This document shows positions 42,994-51,325 of a stretch of 64,000 nt of DNA, in pieces. The notes under the pieces are model-generated. The model was not told the DNA's origin. It saw nothing but the letters and a program-made list of their open reading frames with translations, and ran no database searches. How positions within the stretch are numbered: position 1 is the first letter of the stretch; every line of letters starts with the position of its first letter. The translations under genes were made by a program, and so were the position numbers. This DNA comes from CALREJ01 sp035547395 (GTDB lineage: Bacteria; Patescibacteriota; Gracilibacteria; Peribacterales; Peribacteraceae), in NCBI GenBank assembly GCA_035547395.1, contig DASZVA010000012.1:28396-92395 (forward strand), in the 5' to 3' direction.

Positions 42994-44693
42994 AACGTCT
43001 TTTGCTTTTGCCGCCGGCTCTCGCGCTGCTCTTTGCGGCGACGCCCGCATTCGCTCTCAGCCAGCAGTGCCAGACGGTGTTATCGCTGCCACCGGATTCG
43101 CCGTATGTGAAAGCCGTGCTGCAGCGCGCGGATGACGGACTCGAGTACATCGCCAATAATCCCGGCGACGCCATCTACGGAACGGGACTGGACTGGATTC
43201 AATCCATCAACGCGGCGTGGTCGGGCCTGATCGGCACGAACCTGCGCGTCTCGGTGCAGGCGGAAGATCTCACGCGCAACACCGCCTGTCTGAATTTCGA
43301 TACCGTCGCGATCCAGTGCAAGATGGATCAGGTAAGAGACGTCATGAACGCCAACCGCACGCGCACCGTGCTCATGCTGATGCGCCTGCAATCATTGCTT
43401 TCTTTTTTGAACAACCGGCTCGATCAACTGCACAAAGGGGCGCTCGATCCGCAGTACCGCGATCCAGACTGGGGCGACATTCAATCCTTCGATCCTCCGC
43501 AGTACGTCTTCTGCGTCGCGTATCCGGGGGCGACGTGCACGCCGATGAGCAGCGTGGATTGCGCCGCGCAGAACGGATACGAATTCAAAACGGAATCGGA
43601 ATGCGTCGTGTGGGGAGGCATGAAAGGAAACGGGCAGAGCAGCAGCGTGCCGGATGAAGAAATGTGCCCGTACGATTCCGATTACGGACCTCCGATCGCA
43701 AACGGCTACGGCTGCGACACCGGCGCCATGCTCCCGCGCATCGCCTTCCCCCCGGTGCAGTCGGAATATGACGCCCTCAGCTCCATCAACAAATCCATCG
43801 AGGCGAGCCGGCAGGCTGCAGAGCAATTACTCGGAGTGCAGGCGGACATCGACAGCCTGTCGGGGAACCAATCGCAATCCCCGCCGCCGCCGCAACCGCG
43901 GAAGCATCTCACCGCCTACGGCTGCAAATGGATCGGCGGACTGTGCGCGAATGATCCGTCACAGCGCTGCACGCAAGACAGCGATTGCGGCAATAATGAC
44001 ACCTGCGAGTTCCCGACCAGCATCTGCAAGCAAAACAGGAACACGGTCTGCATCAATGATGCACAGTGCCAGATCAACGGCACAGACGTCGGCCCCTGCA
44101 TCCCGAATGACGGCAAGGCGGCATCGACGATCGCCCTGCGCGGCCCGTTTTCCATCAACAAGGACCAGCTCAATCTGGTCTCGCAATTCCTTGCGCAGCG
44201 CCTGCAACAGGCCAACTCGCGCGAGTATCCCGATTATCTGAAGATGGGATCCGAGTTTTCCTCGGACCAGTCGTCGCTCGCGTCACAGCAGAGCGGAGAT
44301 CTGTTCGGACAGCTCGTGCGCGGATCGATGCGCGTGCTCTACAACGCATGGAGCCTGCTGCAGGGCAGGGACGAAGCGGAGAGCTTCCCCGTTACGACGG
44401 ATCCGGAGCTTGAATCCGCCCATGCGATTGCGCCGCTGCGGTCAGCCGTCGGCGACCTGGCACGGCTGGCCACGGACAAGAAAAACGGACTCCGGTCGTT
44501 CGTCATCAAGTACGCCTACTTCCTGCGCCGCAGCTGCACCTACCGTCCGTGCAACGCGAGCCTGGAGGAAGTACTCAAGATCGCCTTCTCTGACGCCTGC
44601 TTCCCCTACACGAACGGCGACTATCTGAATGACACGCCGGGCGACCCGCGCTGGGTAAAGTGCGTATCGGATGCCGGGATTTCGCTGCCGTGA
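42990..44693 (+). CDS. Secreted Cys-rich protein, operon gene 5
   Basis: This 567-residue protein has a signal peptide (LLLLPPALALLFAATPAFA). Mid-protein lies a disulfide-type knot, CTQDSDCGNNDTCEFPTSIC, and then CINDAQCQINGTD, like the small Cys-rich repeats seen in secreted proteins of other bacteria. Flanks are helical; a Pro-Gln linker lies near residue 300. ATG overlaps gene 4's stop (ATGA). With genes 1-4 it forms one translation-coupled unit. Function unknown. Confidence 0.65.
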   Translation: MKRLLLLPPALALLFAATPAFALSQQCQTVLSLPPDSPYVKAVLQRADDGLEYIANNPGDAIYGTGLDWIQSINAAWSGLIGTNLRVSVQAEDLTRNTACLNFDTVAIQCKMDQVRDVMNANRTRTVLMLMRLQSLLSFLNNRLDQLHKGALDPQYRDPDWGDIQSFDPPQYVFCVAYPGATCTPMSSVDCAAQNGYEFKTESECVVWGGMKGNGQSSSVPDEEMCPYDSDYGPPIANGYGCDTGAMLPRIAFPPVQSEYDALSSINKSIEASRQAAEQLLGVQADIDSLSGNQSQSPPPPQPRKHLTAYGCKWIGGLCANDPSQRCTQDSDCGNNDTCEFPTSICKQNRNTVCINDAQCQINGTDVGPCIPNDGKAASTIALRGPFSINKDQLNLVSQFLAQRLQQANSREYPDYLKMGSEFSSDQSSLASQQSGDLFGQLVRGSMRVLYNAWSLLQGRDEAESFPVTTDPELESAHAIAPLRSAVGDLARLATDKKNGLRSFVIKYAYFLRRSCTYRPCNASLEEVLKIAFSDACFPYTNGDYLNDTPGDPRWVKCVSDAGISLP

Positions 44694-44700
44694 CGCCGAC

Positions 44701-44994
44701 TTATTCTTCCTCGGTAAACACCGACGGCAACAGCTCGTGAATCACATAGCGCTGACCTTTGTATTGCGATTGATCGACCTGCCGCGCAATCTCCTCGCGT
44801 CTCTGCACGGGCGATCCGAATTCCCGCGGTACGTGAGCGATGACACTGCCCGCTTTCTCGCCTTGCATCAGAACGGCGATCAATTGACCGCGATACTGCG
44901 CAATGGCGGCATCATTCGGCAATTGCATGTGTTTCTGAGCGGCCATTGCCAATTGATCCTCGGTCGGATGCTCAATGGTATGAACGGTAACCAT
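44701..44994 (-). CDS. Hypothetical small soluble protein
   Basis: This 97-residue acidic/mixed protein (HIEHPTEDQ-like start, REEIARQVDQSQYKGQRYVI, ends FTEEE) has no signal peptide. The ATG lies 6 nt after TATCAT (leaderless). It converges on the secreted operon with an 8-bp gap. No recognised family. Confidence 0.5.
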   Translation of the reverse strand: MVTVHTIEHPTEDQLAMAAQKHMQLPNDAAIAQYRGQLIAVLMQGEKAGSVIAHVPREFGSPVQRREEIARQVDQSQYKGQRYVIHELLPSVFTEEE

Positions 44995-45036
44995 GCGATC
45001 ATGATAGGTCCGAACATCCGTAAATCAATCAAAATT

Positions 45037-45079
45037 CCGAACCCAAACCCCAACCCGAACCCTCATTTTCCGCTATCAT
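45037..45079 (+). promoter_or_regulatory. dnaE promoter region with C-rich hexamers
   Basis: CCGAAC, CCAAAC, CCCAAC, CCGAAC, CCTCAT (45037-45066), then TATCAT (45074-45079), 6 nt before the GTG of the leader ORF at 45086. The opposite strand has four G-runs. Confidence 0.55.
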
Positions 45080-45085
45080 GGGATC

Positions 45086-45163
45086 GTGAAACCCTCCGAT
45101 TTCGTCCACCCGACTTCGCTCCTATCGGAGCTTCGCCGGGCAAGCCTCCACTGCCACTTATGA
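45086..45163 (+). CDS. Leader ORF duplicating the dnaE start
   Basis: This 25-codon ORF starts at GTG, 6 nt after a TATCAT box. Codons 1-8 read MKPSDFVH against MKGSDFVQ in DnaE; the S, D, F and V codons all differ only at the third position. Then come 12 inserted codons (PTSLLSELRRAS) and LHCH, which matches DnaE codons 9-12. The stop TGA overlaps the dnaE ATG (ATGA), so ribosomes reading the leader can reinitiate at dnaE. The insert is related to that in the yebC leader. Confidence 0.6.
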   Translation: MKPSDFVHPTSLLSELRRASLHCHL

Positions 45164-48100
45164 AAGGATCTGACTTTGTTCAGCTGCATTGCCATAGCAC
45201 CTACTCGCTGCTCGAGGCGCTCCCGAGCCCCGAGGAAATCGTGCTGCGCGCGAAGGAGCTGGGGGAAAACGCGGTCGGACTCGCCGACAAGGGGTACATC
45301 TACGGACTGATCGAATTTTATCAGTACGCAGAGAAGCATGGCGTCAAACCGATCCTCGGCATGGAGGCATACGTCGCGGCGCGCACGAGAAATGACCGTG
45401 AGGCGGGCGTCGATACGAAGAGTTTCCCGTTGACGCTGCTCTGCGAGACGCAGGAGGGATATGAAAATCTGCTCAAGCTCGCGACGCAGGCGGCGATGGA
45501 AGGCATGTACTACAAGCCGAGAGTCGATGCGGAACTTCTCTCGAAATATGGAAAGGGACTGATCGCGCTCACCGGCCCGATCACCGGCGCCATCGGACAG
45601 GCGGCACTCGCGGAAGATGGGGAGCGAATCAAAGAACTCATCACTCAATACAAGGAATGGTTCGGTGACGGGAATGTCTACATGGAACTGATGGATCTGC
45701 CGAACGTCGCGGGGCAGGCCGAGGTAAATCAGCAGCTTATCAAATATGGAAAAGAACTGAACGTGCCGCTGGTTGTGACCTGCAACAGCCACTACTGCCG
45801 GCGCGAAGACGCCGAGGCGCACGACATTCTCCTCTGTATTCAGAAGAACGCGAACGTCTCGGATCCGGGCAGATTCACGATGCGCGATACGGATTTTTCC
45901 ATGCGTCCGTTCGAGGAATTGGAGAAAGCGTTCGCGCACGTACCGGAGGCACTCGAGAACACGCGCGTCATTGCCGACCGCTGCACGGTGTCATTCGAAT
46001 TCGGAAAGAACCGCATCCCCCGCTACCCGGTGCCGGATGGAGTGAGCGAAGAAGACGAAGTCACGCGGCTGGCGGAAGAAGGATTCGCACGGCTCTATCC
46101 GGATGCAAAAAAAGAGCTTCACGACCGCCTGGAATACGAACTCGGCATCATTAAGCAAGTGGGATTCTCCGGCTACTTCCTGATCGTGCAGGACTTCGTG
46201 AACGAAGCAAAAAGGAGGGGCATTACAGTGGGGCCCGGCCGCGGATCAGCCGCCGGATCGATGGTGAGTTACTGTCTGGGGATCACCGGCGTCGATCCGA
46301 TTCCCCATAATCTCCTCTTCGAACGCTTCCTGAATCCGGAGCGCATCTCCATGCCGGATATCGATCTGGACTTCGCGGATAACAGACGCGATGAAGTGCT
46401 CGAGTACGTCCGCGAGAAGTACGGCATCGACCGCGTCGCGCAGATCTGTACGTTCGGAACGCTCGCGGCCAGAGCCGCAGTGAAGGATGTCGGACGAGCC
46501 TACGGCATTCCGTTTCTGGAGATGAACACGCTTGCCAAACTCATCCCCGAGCGCCCGGGCACCAAACTCAGCGAGGCGCTCGAGACGCCGGAGATGAAAG
46601 CGGTGTATGAGAGCAACGAAATTTACCGCAAGATCATCGACAACGCGCTCAAGCTGGAAGGCAAGGCCCGCCACGTGTCCGTGCATGCGTGCGGCGTGAT
46701 CATCTCGCCGGAGGATTCCACGCACTTCACGGCGCTGCAGCGGGCTCCCAAGGACGAGAACGTCATCATCACCCAGTACTCCGCCAAGCCGCTCGAATCC
46801 CTCGGTCTTCTGAAGATGGACTTCCTCGGCCTCATGAACCTGACCGTCATCCAGACGGCGCTCGAGATCATCAAGCGCACGCGGGGGGAGACCATCGACA
46901 TCGGCAAGATTCCGATGGACAACAAGGCGGCCTTCGCGTTGCTCCAGCACGGCGACACGACGGGCGTGTTCCAATTGGAATCCGCGGGCATGCGGCGATA
47001 CCTGCGCCAGCTCAAGCCCACCGAGTTCGACGATATCATCGCCATGGTGGCTCTCTACCGCCCGGGCCCGATGGAGTGGATCGGCAGCTTCATCAAGCGC
47101 AAAAACGGCAAGGAAAAAATCTCGTACGTGCATCAGGATCTGCGTCCGATTCTGGAACCGACGTTCGGCATCGGCATCTACCAGGAGCAGATTCTGCAGA
47201 TCGCGCAGGTCTTCGCGGGCTACTCCCTGGGCGAAGCGGACATCCTGCGCCGCGCCATCGGAAAGAAAATCAAGAAGGAGCTCGACGCGCAGCGCGACAA
47301 ATTCATCAAGGGCGCGGTCGCAAAAGGCTACGAAAAGAATCTGGCAGAACAGATTTTTGACGACGTTATCACGCCGTTCGCCGGCTACGGCTTCAACAAG
47401 TCGCACGCCGTCGGTTACGCATTGATCGCCTACCAGACCGCGTATCTGAAAGCCAACTATCCTGCCGAGTTCATGGCGGCGCTTCTGTCGTCCGACGCAC
47501 AGGACACCGAGCGCGTCATGATCGAAATCGAGGAGTGCCGCACGATGGGAATAGAAGTGCTGCCGCCGGACATCAATGAATCCCTCAGCCATTTCACGGT
47601 AATTGCGCCAAAAAGCGATCAGCGATCAGCGATCAGCGAAAAAAATTCCGCAGCGGGCTCATCGCTCACCGCTGACAGCTCACCGCTTGATCAATGGGCG
47701 ATCCGCTTCGGCCTCTCTGCGGTGAAAGGCGTGGGCGAGAGCTCCGTCTATCAGGTGATCGAAGAACGGCAGCGCGACGGAAAGTTTACGTCCATCGAAG
47801 ACTTCGCGCGCAGGGTTCCGGTCAAGATTCTCAACAAGAAGCTTCTCGAATCGCTCGCAAAAGCAGGCGCACTCGATTCCTTCGGCGAACGCAGGAAGAT
47901 TCTGGACCATTACGCGCTGATTACCGACTATCGCAAGGCAGCCGGTGACACCGGCGGCGCGCAGACGGATCTCTTCGGCGCGCTCGACGAAGGACCCGAC
48001 GAGCGGCCCATCGACTTCCCCGAAACCCCGCCGGCGACGCCGATGCAAAAACTCCAGTGGGAAAAAGAAACGCTCGGGCTCTATGTCTCCAGCCATCCGC

Positions 48101-48942
48101 TCGCCGGCATGCGCACCTACATCGGGCGCAAGGCGCGGCTGATCGGCGAGCTCACGTCCAAGGAAGTCAATAAAAAAATCACCATTGCCGGCATTCAGGA
48201 GGGCATCAAAAAAATCCGCACGAAGAAGGGCGAGATGATGGGCATCGTGATGATCGAAGATCCGACCGGCAAGATGGAAGTGACGTTCTTTCCGCGGATT
48301 TTCAACGAGATCGCCCCCATGCTCGAGCAGCCGGATACCGTACTCGTGATCGGCGGCACGGTCGATTATCGCATGGGACAGCTCCAGATGCGCGCCGATG
48401 CCGTGAAAAGAGCGTCGCTCAGTACGATGATCAACCGCGCGAAAGAAGACAATGTTTTCGACGAAGAAGAAGCGCGCCGGGGCATATCGGTGTCGCGCCG
48501 GTTCCTGGATCTGGAAGAAGAAGCCGTCGAGATGGTGGACGAAGAAGGCAACGTGATCGCGGGCGAGACGGTGACGCTGAAGAAAGAAGAAGACGCGGGC
48601 GACGACTTCCTCGGACCGCTTGGAAAATGGTTGCTCGCGGGCCAGCCGCTTGATCCGATTCTCGCCGCACTGAATGGCACAGTTTCCACCTCGGTCCCGT
48701 CGGTCCCTTTGGTTCCCTCGGACACCTCCATCTCCCTCCACACGATCGAACTCCCCGCGCGAGCGCCGAAGCAACTCCTGCTCGATCTCAAAAAAATCTT
48801 CGAGACCTTCCCGGGACCCGAACGCGTACAGCTCAAAATCGGCGATCAAATCATTCCGCTGCCCCTCGCCATCGCCATGTCCCCGATCGTCCAGACAAAG
48901 CTGGAAGAAGCCATCGAACGCTATAAAACTGCGGACGTGTAG
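45160..48942 (+). CDS. dnaE: DNA polymerase III alpha subunit
   Basis: DnaE (1260 residues), replicative polymerase. N-terminal PHP domain (FVQLHCHSTYSLLEA), then the C-family palm with GPGRGSAAGSMVSYCLGIT and the catalytic aspartates in MPDIDLDFADNRRDEVL, the fingers, the tandem HhH and a C-terminal OB fold (ITIAGIQEGIKKIRTKKGEM). Two in-frame repeat insertions lie at about residues 819-845 and 1177-1189. ATG at 45160 is chosen because the PHP motif begins there and the leader stop overlaps it. Confidence 0.95.
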   Translation: MKGSDFVQLHCHSTYSLLEALPSPEEIVLRAKELGENAVGLADKGYIYGLIEFYQYAEKHGVKPILGMEAYVAARTRNDREAGVDTKSFPLTLLCETQEGYENLLKLATQAAMEGMYYKPRVDAELLSKYGKGLIALTGPITGAIGQAALAEDGERIKELITQYKEWFGDGNVYMELMDLPNVAGQAEVNQQLIKYGKELNVPLVVTCNSHYCRREDAEAHDILLCIQKNANVSDPGRFTMRDTDFSMRPFEELEKAFAHVPEALENTRVIADRCTVSFEFGKNRIPRYPVPDGVSEEDEVTRLAEEGFARLYPDAKKELHDRLEYELGIIKQVGFSGYFLIVQDFVNEAKRRGITVGPGRGSAAGSMVSYCLGITGVDPIPHNLLFERFLNPERISMPDIDLDFADNRRDEVLEYVREKYGIDRVAQICTFGTLAARAAVKDVGRAYGIPFLEMNTLAKLIPERPGTKLSEALETPEMKAVYESNEIYRKIIDNALKLEGKARHVSVHACGVIISPEDSTHFTALQRAPKDENVIITQYSAKPLESLGLLKMDFLGLMNLTVIQTALEIIKRTRGETIDIGKIPMDNKAAFALLQHGDTTGVFQLESAGMRRYLRQLKPTEFDDIIAMVALYRPGPMEWIGSFIKRKNGKEKISYVHQDLRPILEPTFGIGIYQEQILQIAQVFAGYSLGEADILRRAIGKKIKKELDAQRDKFIKGAVAKGYEKNLAEQIFDDVITPFAGYGFNKSHAVGYALIAYQTAYLKANYPAEFMAALLSSDAQDTERVMIEIEECRTMGIEVLPPDINESLSHFTVIAPKSDQRSAISEKNSAAGSSLTADSSPLDQWAIRFGLSAVKGVGESSVYQVIEERQRDGKFTSIEDFARRVPVKILNKKLLESLAKAGALDSFGERRKILDHYALITDYRKAAGDTGGAQTDLFGALDEGPDERPIDFPETPPATPMQKLQWEKETLGLYVSSHPLAGMRTYIGRKARLIGELTSKEVNKKITIAGIQEGIKKIRTKKGEMMGIVMIEDPTGKMEVTFFPRIFNEIAPMLEQPDTVLVIGGTVDYRMGQLQMRADAVKRASLSTMINRAKEDNVFDEEEARRGISVSRRFLDLEEEAVEMVDEEGNVIAGETVTLKKEEDAGDDFLGPLGKWLLAGQPLDPILAALNGTVSTSVPSVPLVPSDTSISLHTIELPARAPKQLLLDLKKIFETFPGPERVQLKIGDQIIPLPLAIAMSPIVQTKLEEAIERYKTADV
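47614..47691. repeat. In-frame inverted heptamer arrays within dnaE
   Basis: Left arm 47614-47641 (AGCGATC three times, AGCGAAA). Right arm 47657-47691 (GCTCATC, GCTCACC, GCTGACA, GCTCACC, GCTTGAT). The arms are complementary. They encode about 26 Ser/Ala/Asp-rich residues placed before the conserved IRFGLSAVKGVG. Confidence 0.85.
48689..48724. repeat. In-frame 9-bp array within dnaE
   Basis: CCTCGGTCC, CGTCGGTCC, CTTTGGTTC, CCTCGGACA. It encodes SVPSVPLVPSDT in the C-terminal region and matches the right arm of the array upstream of murB. Confidence 0.75.
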
Positions 48943-49010
48943 GCAAGGAAACAGCGTCGAGGATGGTTGACATCCGCGCAGGAAGAAGAGGAAAATGCGG
49001 GATTGCCCCC

Positions 49011-49235
49011 ATGGATCTCCTTATTGCCATCATCAGCGTGTCGGTCATCACGATCATTGCCGAATCCGTGCTGTGGTCGATTTTCCGGCGCAAGGCGGCG
49101 CCGCTCTCGTTTCCAAGCGAATTCGATACATCGTATTTCCGCTTCTTCGAAATAACGCGGATACGCCTGATCATGTTTGCACACACCATCCTGCTGCTCA
49201 CGGTCTTGATACTGATTTACGTTTTCCTATGGTAA
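49011..49235 (+). CDS. Small two-helix membrane protein
   Basis: A reading from ATG 49011 gives 74 residues with two membrane helices (LIAIISVSVITIIAESVLWS and IMFAHTILLLTVLILIYVFL) and a basic loop. A longer reading starts at 48963. It overlaps the next gene by 7 bp (ATGGTAA), so the two are coupled; both are membrane proteins and may work together. No family recognised. Confidence 0.6.
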   Translation: MDLLIAIISVSVITIIAESVLWSIFRRKAAPLSFPSEFDTSYFRFFEITRIRLIMFAHTILLLTVLILIYVFLW

Positions 49236-49852
49236 ACGGCGAACACCAGCCGTCGCGCGACATTGATTTCCCCGGCAGGCACAAGGGCGAGGAATTCCAG
49301 TTCTATTTCCGCCAACACTGGATCCGCCTCTGGTGGCCGGCGCGCCGGCTGCTGATCTGGACGATCGTCTTTGGCATCGGCATCTTCGTCACGTCTAGGT
49401 CGTTTGAAGGTGCGGATCTCGATTTTGTGCGGCGCGCCTCGCTCATCGCACTCAGCGTTTTCTTTCTCCTCACGCAATTGTCATTCCTGGTCCAGCTCTA
49501 CACGTATTTCCTGTACGTCATTATCGTCACCGACAAAAAAATCCACCGCATCAAAAAGACCATGCTCACCGTCGACGATCACCAGAGCATCGATCTGTGG
49601 ACGCTCGAGGACATCAGCAAAAACCAGCACGGCATTATCCAGAACATGCTCGGCTTCGGGACGCTCGTGCTCGTGATGCCGACCCAGGACGCGCTGCGCA
49701 TCCACTTCACGCCGTTCATCAACGAGAAGCACGGCATTATCATGAGGCTCAGGGAACAGGCGCGCCAACGGATGATGCCGCAGCAGATGGTGCAGCAAAT
49801 GGCACAACAGCAGCAGGCGGCGGAGCAGCCGCGGACGACGACGGATTTGTGA
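49229..49852 (+). CDS. Membrane protein with bacterial PH-like domain
   Basis: This 207-residue protein has two membrane helices (about 45-64 and 75-100) after a polar N-terminus, then a domain like bacterial PH (bPH2/DUF304): YVIIVTDKKIHRIKKTMLTV, then TLEDISKNQHGIIQNMLGFG. The C-terminus is Gln/Met-rich (about 25 residues). Such proteins are found in many membranes with unknown function. Coupled to the upstream two-helix gene by overlap. Confidence 0.7.
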   Translation: MVNGEHQPSRDIDFPGRHKGEEFQFYFRQHWIRLWWPARRLLIWTIVFGIGIFVTSRSFEGADLDFVRRASLIALSVFFLLTQLSFLVQLYTYFLYVIIVTDKKIHRIKKTMLTVDDHQSIDLWTLEDISKNQHGIIQNMLGFGTLVLVMPTQDALRIHFTPFINEKHGIIMRLREQARQRMMPQQMVQQMAQQQQAAEQPRTTTDL

Positions 49853-49856
49853 CGGC

Positions 49857-49927
49857 GGGTTGGGGTTGGGGTTTGGGTTGGAATATGGAACACTGATTGA
49901 CCGAGCCCTAACCCTAACCCGAACCCC
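49857..49927. repeat. G-rich/C-rich inverted hexamer arrays upstream of yrdC
   Basis: Left arm GGGTTG, GGGTTG, GGGTTT, GGGTTG (49857-49880), a four-run G-quadruplex pattern. Right arm CCCTAA, CCCTAA, CCCGAA, CCCC (49906-49927) ends directly at the yrdC ATG. No -10 box lies in the usual place. Confidence 0.75.
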
Positions 49928-50593
49928 ATGCGCATTCTCCCCTTCACCGATGAATCATTGATCGAAGCCGTCAGCATTCTGCACGGCGGCGGCGTGATCG
50001 CACATGCGACCGAGACCTGTTACGGGCTCGCGTGCGATTTGAGCAATCGAGAGGCAGTAGAAAAACTCTTCCGCATCAAGAAGCGCCCGGTGACGCAGCC
50101 GGTGAGCGGGCTCTTTGCATCGGTAAATGACGCACGGCAGTACGTCATCTGGACCGACCGCGCCGATGAACTCGCAAAGCAGTATCTGCCCGGACCGTTG
50201 ACGTTGATTTTGCCGATGAGAGAGGATGCACCAAAAAGATTATATCCAGTGGTCAGTGGTCAGTGGTCAGTGGTCAGTAGTGAAAAGGAGTCACGAATCA
50301 CTAACCACTTACCACTCGCCACAATCGGCGTTCGCATCTCCTCCCATCCGCACGCGCAGATGCTGGTGGAAAAATTCGGTTCCGTGATTTCGACGACGTC
50401 CGCGAACGTCCATGGCCTGCCGAATCCGTATTCCGCCGATGACATCGCGGCGCAATTTGCAGATGCGGCAGAGGTGCCCGATCTCGTGCTCGACGACGGA
50501 CTCCTCCCGCAGGTGCCGCCCTCGACCGTCATCAACCTCGCGACCGAGGAGCAGGAAGTGCAGACGCTGCGACAAGGGCTCGTGAAGTTTTAA
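49928..50593 (+). CDS. tsaC: Threonylcarbamoyl-AMP synthase, YrdC/Sua5 family
   Basis: This 221-residue enzyme of the tRNA t6A pathway makes threonylcarbamoyl-AMP from Thr, bicarbonate and ATP. Motifs: GGVIAHATETCYGLACDLSN, RIKKRPVTQPVSGLFAS, YLPGPLTLILP and STTSANVHGLPNPYSADD. Between RLYP and TIGVRISSHP about 25 extra residues (VVSGQWSVVSSEKESR and more) are encoded by heptamer arrays. Known family members lack this insert. TsaB/D/E are not in the window. Confidence 0.9.
   Translation: MRILPFTDESLIEAVSILHGGGVIAHATETCYGLACDLSNREAVEKLFRIKKRPVTQPVSGLFASVNDARQYVIWTDRADELAKQYLPGPLTLILPMREDAPKRLYPVVSGQWSVVSSEKESRITNHLPLATIGVRISSHPHAQMLVEKFGSVISTTSANVHGLPNPYSADDIAAQFADAAEVPDLVLDDGLLPQVPPSTVINLATEEQEVQTLRQGLVKF
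50247..50323. repeat. In-frame inverted heptamer arrays within tsaC
   Basis: Left arm 50247-50281 (CAGTGGT four times, CAGTAGT). On the right CACT recurs every 7 bp (50299, 50306, 50313), giving AATCACT, AACCACT, TACCACT. The arms are complementary. The whole reads through in frame. Confidence 0.9.
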
Positions 50594-50595
50594 AC

Positions 50596-50742
50596 GTGTC
50601 ACCCTGAGCACAGATGAAGAGCGAGCGACATGCGTCGTGGTTCGACTACGCTCACCATGACGCATTCATTAAAGGACGTCACCCCGAGCGTAGCCCGTCC
50701 GGATGTTGTCCGGTACGGACGGGTCGAGGGGCCACCATGACC
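50596..50742. repeat. Degenerate stem elements between tsaC and nrdR
   Basis: The first unit, 50596-50662, begins GTGTCACCCTGAGC and ends CTCACCATGACGC, like a shortened cloverleaf element. A second, 50677-50742, runs CGTCACCCCGAGCGTAGCCC to GGGGCCACCATGACC with an inner CCGTCCGG/CCGGACGG-type hairpin. Confidence 0.5.
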
Positions 50743-50786
50743 CTCTTTATCTTCTACTTCCTCTATTTCTTCTATATCCTTTCACT

Positions 50787-51245
50787 GTGTTCTGCCCGCG
50801 CTGTAAATCATCGGATACGGCGGTGATCGATTCGCGCCTGACGGAAGAAGGCCGCGCCGTCCGCCGGCGCCGCGAGTGCCCCAAGTGCGGTCACCGCTTC
50901 ACCACATTCGAGAGGCAAGAACTCAGCTCTTTTATCGTCGTCAAACGTGACGGCACGCGCGAACCGTATTCGCGCGAAAAACTCGAGCGCGGCATCTGGC
51001 TCGCGTGCAGTAAGCGGGCGGTCACGCAGGAACAAATCGACATGCTGCTCAGCAGGCTCGAGGACAAATGGGCGGGCAGCCAGAAAGAAGTAAAAAGCAG
51101 CGACATCGGCAACGACGTCATGCGCGAGCTCAAGAAAATCGACCAGGTCTCATACATCCGCTTCGCCTCCGTCCACCGCGAATTCAAGGACGTGGAGGAA
51201 TTCAAAGAGGAGCTCGGGAAATTGTTTGAGAGGAAGAAGAAATAA
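50787..51245 (+). CDS. nrdR: Ribonucleotide reductase regulator NrdR
   Basis: NrdR (152 residues) is the zinc-ribbon/ATP-cone repressor of ribonucleotide reductase genes. The zinc ribbon is CPRC and CPKC (FCPRCKSSDTAVIDSRL, RRRRECPKCGHRFTTFER). The ATP cone follows, with VVKRDGTREPYSREKLERGI. GTG at 50787 is chosen because the zinc ribbon starts there; TATATC lies 8 nt upstream (leaderless). RNR genes are not in the window. Confidence 0.93.
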   Translation: MFCPRCKSSDTAVIDSRLTEEGRAVRRRRECPKCGHRFTTFERQELSSFIVVKRDGTREPYSREKLERGIWLACSKRAVTQEQIDMLLSRLEDKWAGSQKEVKSSDIGNDVMRELKKIDQVSYIRFASVHREFKDVEEFKEELGKLFERKKK

Positions 51246-51280
51246 AAAAACCGCCCGGCGCAAAAGTGCGAGGGGCGGTA
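51244..51280 (-). terminator. Terminator of the minus-strand gene at 51326
   Basis: ACCGCCC/GGGCGGT stem with TTTTTTT on the minus strand, between the convergent nrdR and the 51326 gene. Confidence 0.8.
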
Positions 51281-51325
51281 AAGACGGAACGAATTCCGCC
51301 GGCCGATGACTGCATCGGCATTTCG

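Noticed and set aside
45001..45159. An N-terminal extension of DnaE containing PNPNPNPN
   Set aside because: It is only the C-rich hexamer tract read in frame; the PHP domain starts at 45160 and the promoter box lies after this stretch.
49011..49852. Single fused membrane protein
   Set aside because: The two frames overlap by 7 bp with a clear stop and start; no frameshift is needed because both parts look complete.
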